Shown here piece by piece: positions 23,619-35,956 of a stretch of DNA of 64,000 nucleotides. The position numbers and the translations under genes were made by a program. The notes beneath the pieces were generated by a model that was not told where the DNA came from, made no database searches, and saw only the letters and a program-made list of their open reading frames with translations. Position 1 is the stretch's first letter. Every line of letters starts with the position of its first letter. Source of the stretch: Torymus aiolomorphi (lineage: Eukaryota > Arthropoda > Insecta > Hymenoptera > Torymidae); contig CM070873.1 of the NCBI GenBank assembly GCA_036365515.1, forward strand, positions 172,530,104 through 172,594,103, in the 5' to 3' direction.

Positions 23619-24286
23619 ATGGATCCACGGTGGAAACATCCTTGGACATCTATGGTTTGCGGTCCCACATCATGTGGAAAAACCATGTTTGTTAAAAACT
23701 TTTTAAAACATATAGATAGTATGAGTAACGTACACTTTGATCGAATAATAGTTTACTATTCCGAATGGCAATCAACGTACAAAGAACTGGATGATGATAT
23801 CGAATTTCACGAAGGCTTGCCCAAAAATTCAGACTTTGTCGACGACCCCAGAACAAAATTGATAATTATAGATTGATGCGTGAGTCTCCGGATGGTGTTA
23901 TTGCCAATCTTTTTACCAAAGGTAGTCATCATAATATTTTAAGCGTAATATTCATCACGCAAAATCTTTTCTACAAGAGCCAACGTGAGATCTCGTTAAA
24001 TTCAAATTATATAGTTATTTTCAAAAACCGTAGGGATAAATCTCAGATACAGTATCTAACTCGCCAAGAGTGTCCTGAAAATCCACAATTTCTACAAGAG
24101 ACTTATCTTGATGCAACTAAACATGCACACTCCTATTTATTACTTGACTTACGTCAAGATACACCTGATAATTGTCGTTTGCGTAGTAATATATTTCCGT
24201 ATGATAAATATCACTATGTCTATGTTCCCAAGAAATCTATAAAAGTTAGCGAAATTGGAAGCCATATAACAGTCATACGTTTGTAA
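23619..24286 (+). pseudogene. Polinton/Maverick-type packaging ATPase (frameshifted)
   Basis: The N-terminal part (23619-23876) has a Walker A loop GPTSCGKT at residues ~15-22. It runs to the hydrophobic strand LIIID of Walker B. A small deletion there shifts the frame, and the rest continues in 23873-24286 with a conserved SVIFITQNLF segment. Together they give ~220 residues, near the length of the FtsK/HerA-type ATPases of Polintons and adintovirus-like elements. These ATPases pump DNA into capsids. The break lies in the catalytic Walker B site, so this copy cannot work. The gene is followed within one base by the next small gene, a tight arrangement typical of virus-like elements. Confidence 0.75.
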
Positions 24287-24483
24287 TGGGTTCGAGTAGA
24301 CGCAAGCGTCTAGGACTAAAAAATTTAAAACCTTTAAAAGCTCTGCTGCATTTCGATAAAAATCAACGAAGTACTTTATTACGTGAAGCAGATAAAAAAC
24401 TTGTTATTCTCATTTGCAAATGTGGTCTAAATATTTTACGAGATAACGTACCTTTGAACAAAAATTATAAAAAAAAAAATTGA
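24286..24483 (+). pseudogene. small basic Polinton-associated protein (truncated)
   Basis: It starts at the last base of the ATPase gene. The protein is Lys/Leu-rich with a central Cys-x-Cys segment, followed by a basic tail cut short by a run of A's at 24470-24480. Small basic proteins in this position after the ATPase are common in arthropod Polintons. Their function is not settled. Length loss through the A-run suggests slippage. Confidence 0.55.
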
Positions 24484-24860
24484 AAAGGTACGTTTTATTC
24501 TTAAGAAAATTAACTGATTCTTCGCAAAGTTTGAAAAATAAAAAGAAGTTGATTATCAAATACCAGACTTGTTTACCGCTCATCTTAGCACCTGTGATAA
24601 AACTATGGAGCATGCAAGAAACATGATTTTGATCGTGATTGTGATGGAAGAAAGTATAAACAATTTTCACCATCGCTTATCAAGTGAAAAACTGGCTACC
24701 ATATAAACACCAGGTACACCTACGTCGTGACTAGACAAAGAAATGAGCGAAAATGTAAATTCGACATCAATTCAAGATGAACGTGAAAAATATGCAACGT
24801 ATCAACAAGCATTAGAGCGTTTTATGTATTATAAAGAAAAATGATACAAACAAGTTTCAA
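24484..24860 (+). pseudogene. degraded Polinton-associated protein, part 1
   Basis: Short in-phase pieces separated by stops can be read here. One begins near 24602 with a Met-Glu-His-Ala start. Another around 24776-24842 reads EREKYATYQQALERFMYY. This segment is recognisable from conserved hypothetical proteins that neighbour Polinton ATPases in arthropods. Function is unknown. Several frame breaks make it non-coding now. Confidence 0.5.
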
Positions 24861-24960
24861 GCGACTAGTGTAAATACCCTCGGAGATACCGATGAAGGGG
24901 GCAGAGTAAATGTCGACGAAGATACGTATGAAGAAAACAGCAATGAGAGCACAATAAACT

Positions 24961-25277
24961 GTGTGCTACTGAAGTTTCAATTTAAAGCAAAACAGTTATT
25001 ACAACGATTGCATGATTTTGGTGATGTCACATGGGATGCTCGTGGTAAGATTACCATAGATGGCAGTATCGTCAAAGGTGGAAACATAGTACACTTGATT
25101 AACGATACTGTGAGAAATAGAAAACAAGGGTTAACAAATAGTTATGGTCAGTTTGCCCAAACACTTCGTAAAGCAAATATACCACGAGAACTTTTTGTTA
25201 ACAATAACATTTGGGAGTTTGTTTCTTCACCACAATCTGCCAGCGGCGAGGAAGAAACTCAACAGTCTGAGAGCTAA
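24961..25277 (+). pseudogene. degraded Polinton-associated protein, part 2
   Basis: The frame begins around the acidic stretch at 24900. It contains TWDARGKITIDGSIVKGGNI, followed by a helical NDTVRNRKQG region and an acidic Glu/Ser end. It is the C-terminal continuation of the protein recognisable at 24776, separated by a frame change near 24845. Beyond 25277 the sequence stays weakly coding-like (basic, then LPFEIHALG at about 25460). It stops abruptly where a transposon is inserted. Confidence 0.5.
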
Positions 25278-25489
25278 GAAACAAACAAAAAACCCTCCAA
25301 TAAAACAACTCCAAGAAAGTTGAGAAAAAGATTACATCCCGAAGAAACACCTAGGCACGTTACAAAAGTCCGTATTCTTCCATGGGATCGCCTCGAGTAA
25401 ACATTGAAGAAGATTTGATCACACACCCAGAATCAAGTCTTGTAGATAATTTAATCAATATATTACCTTTTGAAATACATGCTCTAGGG

Positions 25490-26450
25490 TTGGTGTCCGC
25501 CACCGATTTTCATGAAACTTCGCATATGAGAAGAGTGTAAAAAAGTATTCGACACGTACTTTTTTTTATCTGCGGAAAAACATATCTAAGGGGAAAAACC
25601 GCGTATAAAGTTCATCCCCAAAAACCGTTTTTTTTTTAATATCTCAAGATGGAATCGGAATTTTTCAATGAAACCAACACCCATTTGTTTCTTATGAAAA
25701 GTCAAGTTTTTCGGCATAGTTTTAATGATGGGGTGTTGCGTCCCCTATTTTTTATAAGGGTAAATATGATATTTTCTCTTGTATTTTTGATATAAAAATG
25801 TTTTAATGAGCTAAATTTGATTGACAATTGCCATGCTATAAAGAAAATTGAAAATTATAGTTGACCTTCTCGAAAGATTTAAAAATAAAAACACGTTGAC
25901 AGGGTGAATTACCCCTAATTTAATTAATTACCTTTTTGTTAGTGTCTGTCTCCGATTTTCATGAAACTTTGCAACTGTTTAGAGTATCGAAAAATATTTG
26001 ACACGTATTTTTTTTTGTATCTGTCAAGAAACACATCTGGGGGTGAAAACTACCCTTAAAGTTCACCCCCAAAAACAGTTTTTTTTAATATCTCGAGATG
26101 GAATCGGAATTTTTTAATGAAACCAACACCTATTTGTTTCTTATAAAAAGGCGAGTATTTGGACACAGTTTTAATGATGAGAGGTTGAACCCCCTATTTT
26201 TATGGGGGTAAATATAATTTTTTTCACCCTGTTTTTAAAATAACAAAGTTTTGACGGGCTATATTTGATTAAAAAATGCCATGTTGTAAAGAAAATTAAA
26301 AATTATAGTTGACCTGTTTCGAAGTTTAAAAAAAACAGGGTGAGCTACCCCGTCTTTAGTTATTTATCTTTTAGTGATTAAAAAAAATTGATCACAACAT
26401 TCTTTTTGATTTTTAATTTTGAGATGCTTATTTCAAATCATATTTTACGT
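25490..26450 (+). repeat. left terminal inverted repeat of copy 1
   Basis: Two tandem subunits begin at 25493 and about 25942. Each has ATTTTCATGAAACTT, a TTCACCCCCAAAAAC segment, ATCTC(A/G)AGATGGAATCGG and a GGTGAATTACCCC or GGTGAGCTACCCC box. The inner edge is at AATTTTGAGATGCTTATTTC. Confidence 0.8.
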
Positions 26451-28168
26451 GAATACTAAAATTGACTATTAAAATTAAATACATTAAATGAAAATTTGCA
26501 AGAAAATTTTTATCGATTATTTTTTGTTTATGAAATTAATGATGAAATTATTTATAAACAAAGAATTTTTCTGGGTAAAATTCTATTAAAAATTCATCTT
26601 TTTTTACATTATATTAGGATAATATTTCATTTCCCGTATTGATACTTATATTGTTGATCTCATAAAAATTTAAGTTTTTTTTATCAACGAAGGTTTCATT
26701 TTTACCGAAATATGCAATATAATTATAATTATATTGAATTTATATTACAATTTTGAATGTCATCCCGCTTCTGTGAATATTTTTTTCACGACGACATTTA
26801 TAAAAATATTGGTAAGTTAAAAACAAACTTTGAATACGAGATAATTCTTGAGTAAACAAGAGATATTTTTATTCGACTGTGGTCAGTTTGTAGTCTTTCT
26901 TTGTATTGACTACACGCTAGTTACTAAACTGATTAGATATTGTTGGTGTTTATACAATTATTTAAATTGATATAATTATAAATTTTATTATATACTCTTA
27001 AAAAAAAATTCAAATTCGCATTGAGGATACAGAAAATATATTATTAAAAAGGGATTGTAAGTATTGCTATTTTATTTTTAGTCATATGGGCGAAACATTT
27101 AAACAAATAAGAACTTTCTTGAAGAAAATAAAATAGTTTAAATATTAAAATGATATCTAAAGTCAAATAGTAAGTTTGATTAAAAGAAGTTATATAATGT
27201 AAATAGGATTATTATAAAAACGTAAAATAAAATAATGATTCTAATATGTTCAATTTATTAATATAACCGTGATAAGAAGAATATTTGTAAAAAAAAATCG
27301 ACTTGTTTTCATTTTTTTTCTAGAGTTAATAGAATTTATAATATTTATTATATACATAAGTAACATATCATGATATATTAATAAATTTTTCGTTTGCCTT
27401 TTATTGGGTGAATGTTAAATAATTACAATTGTCTAAAAAAGTCGTCAGATATGTCAACCTAAATATCTCGCAGATACTATAACAAAAATGATCCACAAAA
27501 TTTCTGAAAATTATCTCCGCTCAAATTGAAGGCCTGAAGTCGAGATTATATAAAAAAAATGTTTACAAATTAATTTTTTAATTAAAACACGTGGTGGCCG
27601 GCAAGTTTCTTATTCTTATTCGACATGCCTTCAATAACTGTTTTAAATAAAACTAGTATAATATTTTATTGTAATGAGTATCTTGCCCATTTAATACAAT
27701 TAATAAATAAAATTAATGAAATCGTATGAGCGTGCGTGTGTAAGCGTGCGAGCACGTGCGTGCGTTTGAGTGTAAATACATATATTCAATATCATTATTT
27801 TATGTATTTATTTTATTAAACTGGCACGATTCTCTCTACCATATAATGCTATGAACTATGCTTTGAATACAACATTCAAAAATGGGAAAATGACCTTATA
27901 AGAAAAATGTAAACAAACAACATTACGTTGCCATGCATATAGCTACAGCATGGCAACGCTTCCGACCAATCAGATTACGAATAAAACGGCAAATAACATA
28001 GCCATCAATTTTAATAAAGGGGATAAAATTATGAAATATCTGAAATAAAAGTAAGTTCAATTGACGTTTATGAAAATAAAATAAAGTTATTCCAAGTAAA
28101 ATAATAATTATAGAATAAATAATCTACGGCTATTGCTTGAACGTCATTGCCTCAAATAAAATTAAAAA
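26451..28168. other. internal 5' region of copy 1
   Basis: AT-rich non-coding sequence before the transposase gene. A clean 11-bp hairpin CGTTGCCATGC/GCATGGCAACG lies at 27926-27958, about 210 bp before the start codon. A GTGCG-rich patch is at 27725-27775. Promoter elements were not recognised. Confidence 0.4.
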
Positions 28169-29513
28169 ATGGCTATTAATCCACTGGTTGTAATATCTTT
28201 ATTATCTATAATCTTTAATTCTAACAATGTTAAAATTGAAGAATCACAAGCTAACGAACAAGGGATAACTTTATACCATGTAATAGAAAATATAATAAAG
28301 GAGAGTGTAAATTACAATTTACATACAGAAGAAGAATATACTTTACTTTTTGAGGATGACTACAGTGATATACTTCCACAAGATATTGAAGAAGAGGATG
28401 AATTAAATAAAGATTATGCAGAGGTTCCTGCTTGTTTACCAAATGAAGAAGATGTAGACTTTGAATATAAGAAACAGGCAGTGCAGTATTGGCAAAGTGG
28501 AAAAAGAAAGCCACTATCCTTGACAAGTGTACAATCGAAGTATAGAAAAGTTACTTCCGATCATCAATTGCGACGGCGGAAATTACAAATTGAAGCAGGG
28601 GGTACCAGAAAAACTATTCTATATGGAATAACAACTTATGTACTTCAAAAAGTTAAAGAAGCGATAGAATCAAAAATGACTCTGCATGATATTGATATAA
28701 AAAATGGGCTCTCTTAAAGAAAGCAGAACTAAATATTTCGTGGTTTAAAGCTTCACATAGATGGATACAAATATTAAAAAAAAAACATCACATTGTTTCA
28801 CGTAAAATAACAAAATTTATTACTATGTCATCTACACAGAAGGCAATAGAAGTAGAACAACACAAAGAAAATTTTGTTAACGATGTCAAAAATCTCATTA
28901 AAGTACATGGTGCTCATAACGTTTACAATTCTGATCAAAGTGGGTTCAATTTAGAAATACATAGTGGTCGCACTCTTTGTTATGAGGGGATTAAAAATGT
29001 AGAAAACATCGTTCAGTCGGTATCTTCTACAACACATAGTTACACTATTCAACCAACAATATCAGCAGAGGGACAGCTTATGTCCCCGTTATTTATAGTT
29101 TTGAAGATGCTCATGGGCAATTTGAATCTAAAGTAATGAAAATTTTATTCAAACCAGAAAATATATATGTAGAAATATCAGCGTCCGGTAAATTATCCAA
29201 GGAATTATTTCAGATTTGGATTCAAAATGTATTTTTGATTCACAGTGGGAATTCACCTATACTGCTATTAGATTCATGGAGTGGACAATGTAAAAACGCT
29301 GTAAAAGAAACTTTACCGAAAGAGTCAAATCTTATATTGAAAACGATACCAAAAGGCACAACTGGTCAGATACAGCCTCTTGATGTATATGGTTTTCGAT
29401 TATCGAAAAACTTTATAAGAAAATTATCAGACATAACACTTCTTATGACTTATGATGCTAAATTACACGAGAGAAATAATATAATTAAACTACAATCTCT
29501 AACCCATAATTAA

Positions 29514-29601
29514 TTTTTCCTCACACCGGGCCGAAAGTGCCTCATTCCCGCCAGGCTCCGAAACGGAAATATGGCATTTTCGGCCTCGATGTGAGGAAAA
29601 A
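29514..29601. repeat. hairpin element 7, inside the copy-1 transposase
   Basis: TTTTTCCTCACA at the left pairs with TGTGAGGAAAAA at the right. Inner arms GGCCGAAAGTGCC and GGCATTTTCGGCC also pair. The insertion replaces the expected codons between LTHN and SSPRF. The left arm resembles the host coding sequence at the junction, so its outer part may be duplicated target. Confidence 0.7.
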
Positions 29602-29740
29602 TAGTATACGCACCACGGGAGTAAAATTGGCCAGCCCCCAGCTCGTGTAAATTGCCACCCTCGCCTTCGGCTCGGGTGGCAATTTACACGAGCTGTGGAC
29701 TGTCCAAGTTTTTTCCGCCCATGGTGTGTAATATACTATT
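29600..29740. repeat. hairpin element 8, inside the copy-1 transposase
   Basis: This starts AATAGTATACGCACCACGGG, as in element 6 at 4615, and ends TGTAATATACTATT. The arms CAGCTCGTGTAAATTGCCACC and GGTGGCAATTTACACGAGCTG are perfectly complementary. The centre is CTCGCCTTCGGCTCG, itself a near-palindrome. It lies directly next to element 7 within the coding region. Confidence 0.8.
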
Positions 29741-30134
29741 CTTCACCAAGATTTCAAAATGTTTTTAAATATGCCTGGTATAAAAGTGGATATCTAACGA
29801 AAAACCTCCAAGACATCAAAATCCAGTAGATTTCTGTTTCCATACTCAAGAGGAACCAATTTGCGATATATGTGGAGGAATTGCAGTCATACGATGTGCA
29901 TGGTGTAAAAAGCTATTATGTTTTAAACATTTTTTCACAGATTATCATTATTGCTAAACGTATATTGAATAAAATTTGCAAATTCACCAATTTCTGTAAT
30001 ATTTATATATGTTACATTGACAAATCATCACATTGTACAAATTAATAAAAATGAAGAAAAGTTTTCGCTCATAATCTAGTAATAATGATGTTAATAGGGG
30101 TAGCCACCCCCACGAAAATTAAAATATTTTATAT

Positions 30135-31114
30135 TTTTTTAACTTTTAATAGTAAATATGAGTCAAAATAAGCATTACAAAATTAAAAATCCAAAGGAAT
30201 GTTGTGATTAATTTTTTTTAATCACTAAAAGATAAGTAACTAAATAGGAGTAGCTCACCCCTTCTATGTTTTTTTTTAACCTCGAAACAGGTCAACTATA
30301 ATTTCTAATTTTCTTTACAACATGGCATTTTTTTACCAAATATGGCTCGTCAAAACTTTGTTATTTCAAAAACAGTGTAAAAAAAATTATATTTACCCCG
30401 ATAAAAATAGGGCGTGCAACCCCTTATCATTAAAACTGTGTCCAAATACTCGTCTTTTTATAAGAAACAAATAAGTGTTGGATTCATTAAAAAATTCCGA
30501 TTCCATCTCGAGATATTAAAAAAAAACTGTTTTTGGGGGTGAACTTTAAGGGCGGTTTTCACCCCCAGATGTCTTTCTCCACAGATAAAAAAAAATACGT
30601 GTCAAATATTTTTCGACACTCTAACCAGTTGCAAAGTTTTATGAAAATCGGGGGCAGACATTAACAAAAAGGTAATTAATTAAATTAGGGGTAATTCACC
30701 CCGTCAACGTGTTTTTATTTTTAAATCTCGAAACAGGTCAACTATAATTTTCAATTTTCTTTGTAACATGGCAATTTTCAATCAAATTTAGATCATTAAA
30801 ACATTTTTATATCAAAAATACAAGGGAAAATATCATATTCACCCTTATAAAAAATAGGGGATGCAACCCCTCAGCTTTAAAACTGTGCCGAAAAACTCAA
30901 CTTTTCATAAGAAACAAATAGGTGTTGGTTTCATTAAAAAATTCCGATTCCATCTTGATATTAAAAAAAAAACGGTTTTTGCAGGTGAACTTGAAGGGCG
31001 GTTTTCACCCCTTAGATTAGATATGTTTTTCCGCAGATAAAAAAAAATACGTGTCAAATATTTTTTGACACTCTACTCATATGCGAAGTTTCATGAAAAT
31101 CGGAGGCAGACACC
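30135..31114 (-). repeat. right terminal inverted repeat of copy 1
   Basis: This is the inverted counterpart of 25490-26450, with the same two-subunit structure and scattered substitutions. The outer end reads GGCAGACACCAA at about 31103-31114. Sequence after it is a different, GC-richer element. Confidence 0.8.
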
Positions 31115-31167
31115 AAGTATCCTTTCCTTGTCAGAGTACACGGACTGCACGACAATTTTGATCGAAA

Positions 31168-31599
31168 ATGGAACTACATCCGAGCAAGTTTGACAAAGTT
31201 CGCCAGGATGGTACTATAAAAATGAAAAAAAGAGGTGTGAGACTAGTGCGAGAGGTGATCAAGGCAAATACCTCGACCTCAACGCATGAAAGTGTCAGTC
31301 AGCAGGCGGGTGAGAAGAAGGTGAAGTCATTCACCAGCCTCCGAACGATGGAGTCGAAGGCGATCTGGAGGAGTCGCCGCCGGTGCATGCCATATACGGG
31401 TCGAGCATCCTTAACCACCGCCATAGCACACGGTAGTATCCAGATAAAAGGCGTACAAGCGGAGAAGAGAAGACTCCTGGGCATTACGAACCTTCAATCG
31501 CAACTCCAGCGTATCCGTAGGCAGAGAGAAGAAAAAAAACAACACGAAGAAGTACAGGAACTTCAATGTTTTGATAAATTTATAAACTTTACTAAGTAA
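31168..31599 (+). CDS. hypothetical basic protein, probably the 3' internal region of an LTR element
   Basis: A 143-residue frame rich in Arg, Lys, Ser and Thr, ending in a helical QLQRIRRQREEKKQHEEVQE stretch. GC content is higher than the surroundings, like retroelement coding regions. It is followed by a purine-rich tract (31797-31838) and an LTR-like sequence, so I place it at the 3' end of an LTR retrotransposon whose upstream part is missing or replaced. No domain is recognised. Env-like or gag-like origin cannot be decided. Confidence 0.4.
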   Translation: MELHPSKFDKVRQDGTIKMKKRGVRLVREVIKANTSTSTHESVSQQAGEKKVKSFTSLRTMESKAIWRSRRRCMPYTGRASLTTAIAHGSIQIKGVQAEKRRLLGITNLQSQLQRIRRQREEKKQHEEVQELQCFDKFINFTK

Positions 31600-31796
31600 G
31601 AATTTGAAAGAGCATGGAGGGAAGTACTTGTGTCGCCGAGAGAACAAACTCTGTACGCGACGGTAGTGAAAAAAAAAACATTGTAATTAGGGTACAATAA
31701 AAGCTAAATCCACCAACAATGGGAGTTCATTTCATTTGTTTTTTTTTTGTTATTAAGGTGTGTTGTATGGATATGTGTGTATAATCAAAGCGCGGA

Positions 31797-31840
31797 AGAA
31801 AGGAAAAAAAAATAAAGGAAATAAGGGGACTAGGGGACTA
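31797..31840 (+). other. polypurine tract before the 3' LTR
   Basis: The purine-rich run GAAGAAAGGAAAAAAAAATA and then GGAAATAAGGGGACTAGGGG lies directly before TGTAAC at 31841. That position is where second-strand synthesis of an LTR retrotransposon would prime. Confidence 0.5.
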
Positions 31841-32812
31841 TGTAACGGTCCTAAGGTCGAGTAAAATAAGAAATGTTTTTTTTTTTTTAATTTATAGAAT
31901 TTTTATTAATAGTTAAAGTATTATATTGTTGCTTTAATTATGTTGTAAATAATTATGTACTCCCCTTATTGATGATTCGAACATTTTCTAATTAACTAGT
32001 TAAGTAGATAGAATTGCAAAGTAGTATTTATTGAATAATTATGTGATAAAGAATGAACGTTAAATGACTTTCATATTTTAATTCAGTAATTCTAAGTAGA
32101 TCGTTTATTTGAAAATAATTTAAAACGTAATTTTAGAGAATCTGCTGTGATAAAATATTGAATAAAATTAAATCTAAATTCTGATTAGAAAAATTACAGG
32201 CGAATAGTTGATAGAGTTAGAAATGTGGTAACATTGGATAGGTTAGAGAGTAGAATCAAAACACGGCTGTCCAACGGTTTTGATATAAATACAAATTGCG
32301 CGGCCAACGACCTCGTGTACCGTCACGAGCCGAGTAGATACGAGCGCACCACGAGTATGTGTGAGTTAGATCCTTCCTCCCTGCGTGGAGAGAGGTGTAT
32401 GCGAATACGTGTGATATTAGAATGATGCGCGACGTATTAATTGCGCATGTTATGGTGGGAAGGCATTAGCCAGGGCGACTGATCGCGATCAATGCGTAGT
32501 CAGTCCGCCTTGTGGATTGCCCTCACACACATCTAGTAAGTCCTTCCACTCTTAAATACTTAACTTATTAAACGAGGTGTATCTAGGAGTTGAAGCTATT
32601 GGGGTGTGTGAGCATACATCCCACATTGCGGAGAGCGATTAGTAGATTAAAGCAATCTATGTATGCTTATTTAATAGGAAATAAATTGAAAGTAATTTCA
32701 CATTTTTTTACAGAAGTTCTATAATTGTAGTTTATTTTCCTTCGCTCCTCACAATAAAAGAAAGTAAGTTCTTTCCCCGATCCCGGCCCATATAACAAAC
32801 AATAATGTTACA
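31841..32812 (+). repeat. putative LTR (~970 bp), TGTAAC...GTTACA
   Basis: It begins TGTAACGGTCCTAAGG and ends AATAATGTTACA, giving matching inverted ends TGTAAC/GTTACA. An ACAATAAAAG signal lies near 32750 and a GC-richer stretch at 32300-32560. No direct target duplication is seen (ACTA against TTTT), as expected if this is the 3' LTR of an element whose 5' side is lost. An alternative end at ATATAACA (32797) is possible. Confidence 0.5.
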
Positions 32813-33029
32813 TTTTCTAAGTGGAAACAACCGTTACAATATATATCTTTGTGGAACAGGATTTATGTTGACATCGCGGGTTATCGTTTATGTAAAATTA
32901 ACATGCAAAAAATTTTGCGGACGTCCGCATAAGTGTCCGCACAAGTACCCTAAAGTCAGCATAAGATCCTCACCAGTTCAGAAATTGTCTGCATAAGTCA
33001 CGTTCCATACTGATAGAGATATATATACA

Positions 33030-34276
<1,247 letters not shown>

Positions 34277-34291
34277 GTAACCTTTTTTATA
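34277..34291. repeat. target-site duplication of the PLE, left copy
   Basis: GTAACCTTTTTTATA here is identical to 38946-38960 and flanks the whole Penelope-like element. Confidence 0.75.
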
Positions 34292-35655
34292 AGTATTGAT
34301 ATTCCTCTCCATATTAACAAGTAGTGAAATGATAACACAGCAAATGTGGGAGGACAACCCAAGGCTTAAATAAAAACTCCTTTAGTTAATTTTTTTCATA
34401 AATACCGGCAACGTTTCGTCCCTGGTATGGGACCTCTTCAGGCCTTTATTAAAAAATAATAAAAATTATAATTGTATAGTAATGTTTTCGCAATAAATAT
34501 GGATGTTATAAACTTTGTTATTGTATAAAACTCAAAAAATTAATGGTCATACCATAATACTTAAATAATTAATATCACATCAGAGACGAATACGTCTCTA
34601 TCGTCGTACGCATTTCAGTCTATGGCAGTCATATAATAGATGTAAGTATGTAACAGAGTCAACGCAGGCGGAGATACCCGAAGGTACCCGAACTTACTTA
34701 TTCACGTATACATAGAAAGCCATAATAGAACACCTTCACACAAACAAAGAGAAATTTCAAACAGAGAATAGTTATACTTAGGAATCTGATTTATTTAAAT
34801 ATCTATTTAATTTATTGTATTGTTTACTAATAGTGTTGAAGTCTTCTTGTTTATTAATGTTATTATTATTGATATTAATAAAAATATTTTCCGCAATTAA
34901 TCTTTTAAAATTATTTGGTTCTTTATCTAAAATTTTAACATTATCATAATCAAAACTATGTGAAAAATTATTTACATGAGTCGGAATTGGTAATATTTTG
35001 TCTAACGGGGTTTTTTTGTGCTCATATATTCTCTTTTTTAAACATCTCTTTGGCCAACATAAGTGGCATTACAATCCTTACACGCAATCTCGTATACCAC
35101 ATTGGTCTCACACCATTTTTCCAGCTTATCTTTACCTAACTTAATAATGCTATTTAATTTGTTTGACATACAAGGAACTATAGTAAAACCATACTTTTTG
35201 AAGGAAGACTTACATGTAAAAAATAATTTATCATGAAACGGAATCGATATAACATTTTTGATTGTAGACATATTATTATTAAGTTTTGAATTGCCATAAG
35301 TGTGATATCTCACGCGATAACGAATACAACTATCAATAAAATTATCAGGGTAGCTATTTTTGGCGAGTATTTTTTTAACCATAATCAAATTTTCATTATG
35401 AAATTGTTAGTGCGAAAGAAGAAGAGCTCTATCTACTAGATTGTAAATGATATTCCGTTTTAATTGAATTGTGTGGTTTGAATTAAAATTTAAAACTCTA
35501 TTAGTGTTTGTGGGTTTTTGATACCAATTAGTAATAATACTATTATTAATTATTGTTAAAGTGACATCAAGAAATGGAATCATGTTATTGTTATGTAACT
35601 CGTGTGTAAATTGTAAATATTTATTATAACTATTAAATTTGTTTAAAATTACATA
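34292..35655 (-). repeat. inverted partial copy of the PLE
   Basis: The minus strand of this block repeats the C-terminal coding part and the 3' pseudo-LTR. Its minus-strand frame 35038-35388 keeps the two bases TG that are missing near 38153 in the direct copy. It therefore records the pre-deletion sequence around the start of the endonuclease domain. It ends within the phrase TTAAACAAATT, matching 37616-37630. Confidence 0.85.
34399..34450 (-). ncRNA. hammerhead-ribozyme-like motif (inverted copy)
   Basis: On the minus strand this gives CTGAAGAG, the stem GTCCC-ATACCA-GGGAC, then GAAAC and GTTGCCGGTA. It is the same motif as at 38811-38866, carried in the inverted arm. Confidence 0.5.
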
Positions 35656-35956
35656 GACTGAAATGCGTACGACGATAGAGACGTATTCGTCTCTGATGTG
35701 ATATTAGTTATTTAACTATTATGGTATGACCATTAATTTTTTGAGTTTTATACAATAACAAAGTTTATAACATCCATATTTATTGTGAAAACATTACTAT
35801 ACAATTATAATTTTTATTATTTTTTAATAAAGGCCTGAATAGGTCCCATACCAGGGACGAAACGTTGCCGGTATTTATGGAAAAAAATTAACTAAAGGAG
35901 TTTTTATTTAAGCCTTGGGTTGTCCTCCCACATTTGCTGTGTTATCATTTCACTAC
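35656..35956 (+). repeat. PLE 5' pseudo-LTR
   Basis: A ~300-bp direct repeat of 38640-38945, starting AGACTGAAATGCGTACGACG and ending TTATCATTTCACTACTTG. It carries a hammerhead-like motif. It differs from the 3' copy at a few positions, for example CTGAATAG for CTGAAGAG. Confidence 0.85.
35825..35880 (+). ncRNA. hammerhead-ribozyme-like motif, 5' pseudo-LTR
   Basis: CTGAATAG replaces the usual CTGAUGAG core. It is followed by the perfect stem GTCCC/GGGAC with loop ATACCA, then GAAAC and GUA before TTTAT. PLE pseudo-LTRs are known to carry minimal type I hammerheads. The extra core change here may lower activity. Confidence 0.5.

Larger units (their letters stand above)
28169..29960 (+). pseudogene. 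pogo/Tigger-like DDE transposase, copy 1 (frameshifted and interrupted)
   Basis: Frames 28169-28717, 28825-29136 and 29136-29513 read as one protein, with frame changes near 28712 and 29105. The N-terminus is acidic. It is followed by a helix-turn-helix-like segment (FEYKKQAVQYWQSGKRKPLS). The catalytic acidic residues sit in YNSDQSGFN, LLLDSWSGQC and QPLDVYGFR. After 29513 two hairpin elements (29514-29740) split the gene. Coding similarity resumes with SPRFQNVFKYAWYKSGY and a Cys-rich C-terminal finger near 29855-29955. The related copy at 51899-53501 lacks this insertion. Superfamily assignment rests on the DDD motifs and overall resemblance. Confidence 0.72.
25490..31114 (+). mobile_element. 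long-TIR pogo-like DNA transposon, copy 1 (~5.6 kb)
   Basis: The left inverted repeat (25490-26450) and the right one (about 30135-31114) match over ~960 bp. The outer ends read TTGGTGTCCGCCACCGATTT and, reverse complemented, TTGGTGTCTGCCTCCGATTT. Each repeat itself holds two tandem ~450-bp subunits that start GTGTC(C/T)G(C/T)C. Between them lies one transposase gene. The left flank is Polinton coding-like sequence. A TA lies close to each end, in line with pogo/mariner target choice, but the exact duplication is not clear. A TIR of nearly 1 kb is unusually long for this superfamily. Confidence 0.75.

Noticed and set aside
31845..31858. AACGGTCCTAAGGT matches a well-known bacterial large-subunit rRNA core (homing endonuclease site)
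   Set aside because: Only 14 bases match and the flanks are not rRNA. The site fits better as the start of an LTR. Treated as coincidence.
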